A model generated the notes under the pieces. The model saw nothing but the letters and a program-made list of their open reading frames with translations. It did not search any database and had not been told where the DNA came from. The translations under genes were made by a program, and so were the position numbers. A stretch of DNA of 6,106 bases from Holosporales bacterium (lineage in GTDB: Bacteria > Pseudomonadota > Alphaproteobacteria > BNTO01): positions 1 through 6,106 of the forward strand of contig JAIRNU010000068.1 of the NCBI GenBank assembly GCA_031257945.1. Reading direction: 5' to 3'. Position 1 is the first letter of the stretch. The number at the start of each line of letters is the position of its first letter. Shown here piece by piece: positions 6,065-6,106 of this stretch.

Positions 6065-6106
6065 CCAGATATACCTCTGGTGCATAAGCGCGTTTCTAGT
6101 AACTCT
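6065..6106 (-). repeat. Two-block 42-bp repeat, copy upstream of the ankyrin gene (cut by window edge)
   Basis: This is the partner of 4400-4441, in the same orientation, lying 111 nt before the ankyrin ATG at 5954. The 28-bp block (6079-6106) runs to the last base of the window, so the repeat may extend further. A second shared string, ACTGTGGTA on the minus strand, occurs downstream of both copies (5980-5972 here; 4332-4324 at the mreD start) but at different distances, so it may be chance. The rest of 5955-6064 has no convincing promoter or gene. Confidence 0.75.

Noticed and set aside
5897..6085. 62-residue minus-strand open frame overlapping the ankyrin gene start
   Set aside because: It begins within the 42-bp repeat, overlaps the ankyrin N-terminus in another frame, has no ribosome site and no recognisable pattern.
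6079..6106. tRNA 3' end suggested by TTATGCACCA on the minus strand
   Set aside because: No GTTCGA-type T-loop, anticodon arm or matching 5' acceptor strand is present nearby, and the other copy lacks the CCA.

Overview
The window looks like bacterial DNA, most likely from an alphaproteobacterium and perhaps a host-associated or intracellular one. The evidence is a PBP2 of the alphaproteobacterial type (an HCWK...GHG...QSCD arrangement around the active site), an mreD-mrdA pair, an ankyrin-repeat protein beside them, and an insertion-sequence (IS) remnant. A Holosporales/Rickettsiales-like host is a guess from this mix and was not tested.

Layout. Positions 1-154 are the outer end of an IS: three 17-bp repeats at exact 23-bp spacing, ending in TGACA. 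It is followed at 171-200 by a perfect 30-bp palindrome and then a gene-free leader with candidate hairpins. The only convincing plus-strand gene is a short, very basic KGG-repeat (GsiB/YciG-like) protein at 442-705, which has a strong Shine-Dalgarno sequence and a good intrinsic terminator at 760-807. Everything else is on the minus strand. In the direction of transcription (right to left) come an ankyrin-repeat protein with an export signal and a C-terminal membrane anchor (5954-4473), mreD (4328-3801), mrdA/PBP2 (3797-1968, 3 nt after mreD), and an unrecognised membrane protein (1748-858) after a 219-nt gap. The plus- and minus-strand units converge on the terminator.

How the genes fit together. 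MreD and PBP2 are parts of the elongasome, which builds side-wall peptidoglycan. Their near-contiguous coding regions suggest co-transcription and translational coupling. The usual partners are not where a canonical mreBCD-mrdA-rodA order would put them: the ankyrin gene lies where mreC would be, and the unrecognised membrane protein lies where rodA would be. The ankyrin protein's predicted topology (N-terminal signal, single C-terminal helix, basic tail) would place its ankyrin repeats in the periplasm, the compartment where PBP2 works. A functional link is inference only.

The least expected structure is a 42-bp two-block repeat upstream of both the ankyrin gene and mreD, in the same orientation (4400-4441 and 6065-6106, the second cut by the window edge). 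It suggests a shared control element or the scar of a duplication or insertion that placed the ankyrin gene next to mreD. No RNA genes or CRISPR arrays were seen.
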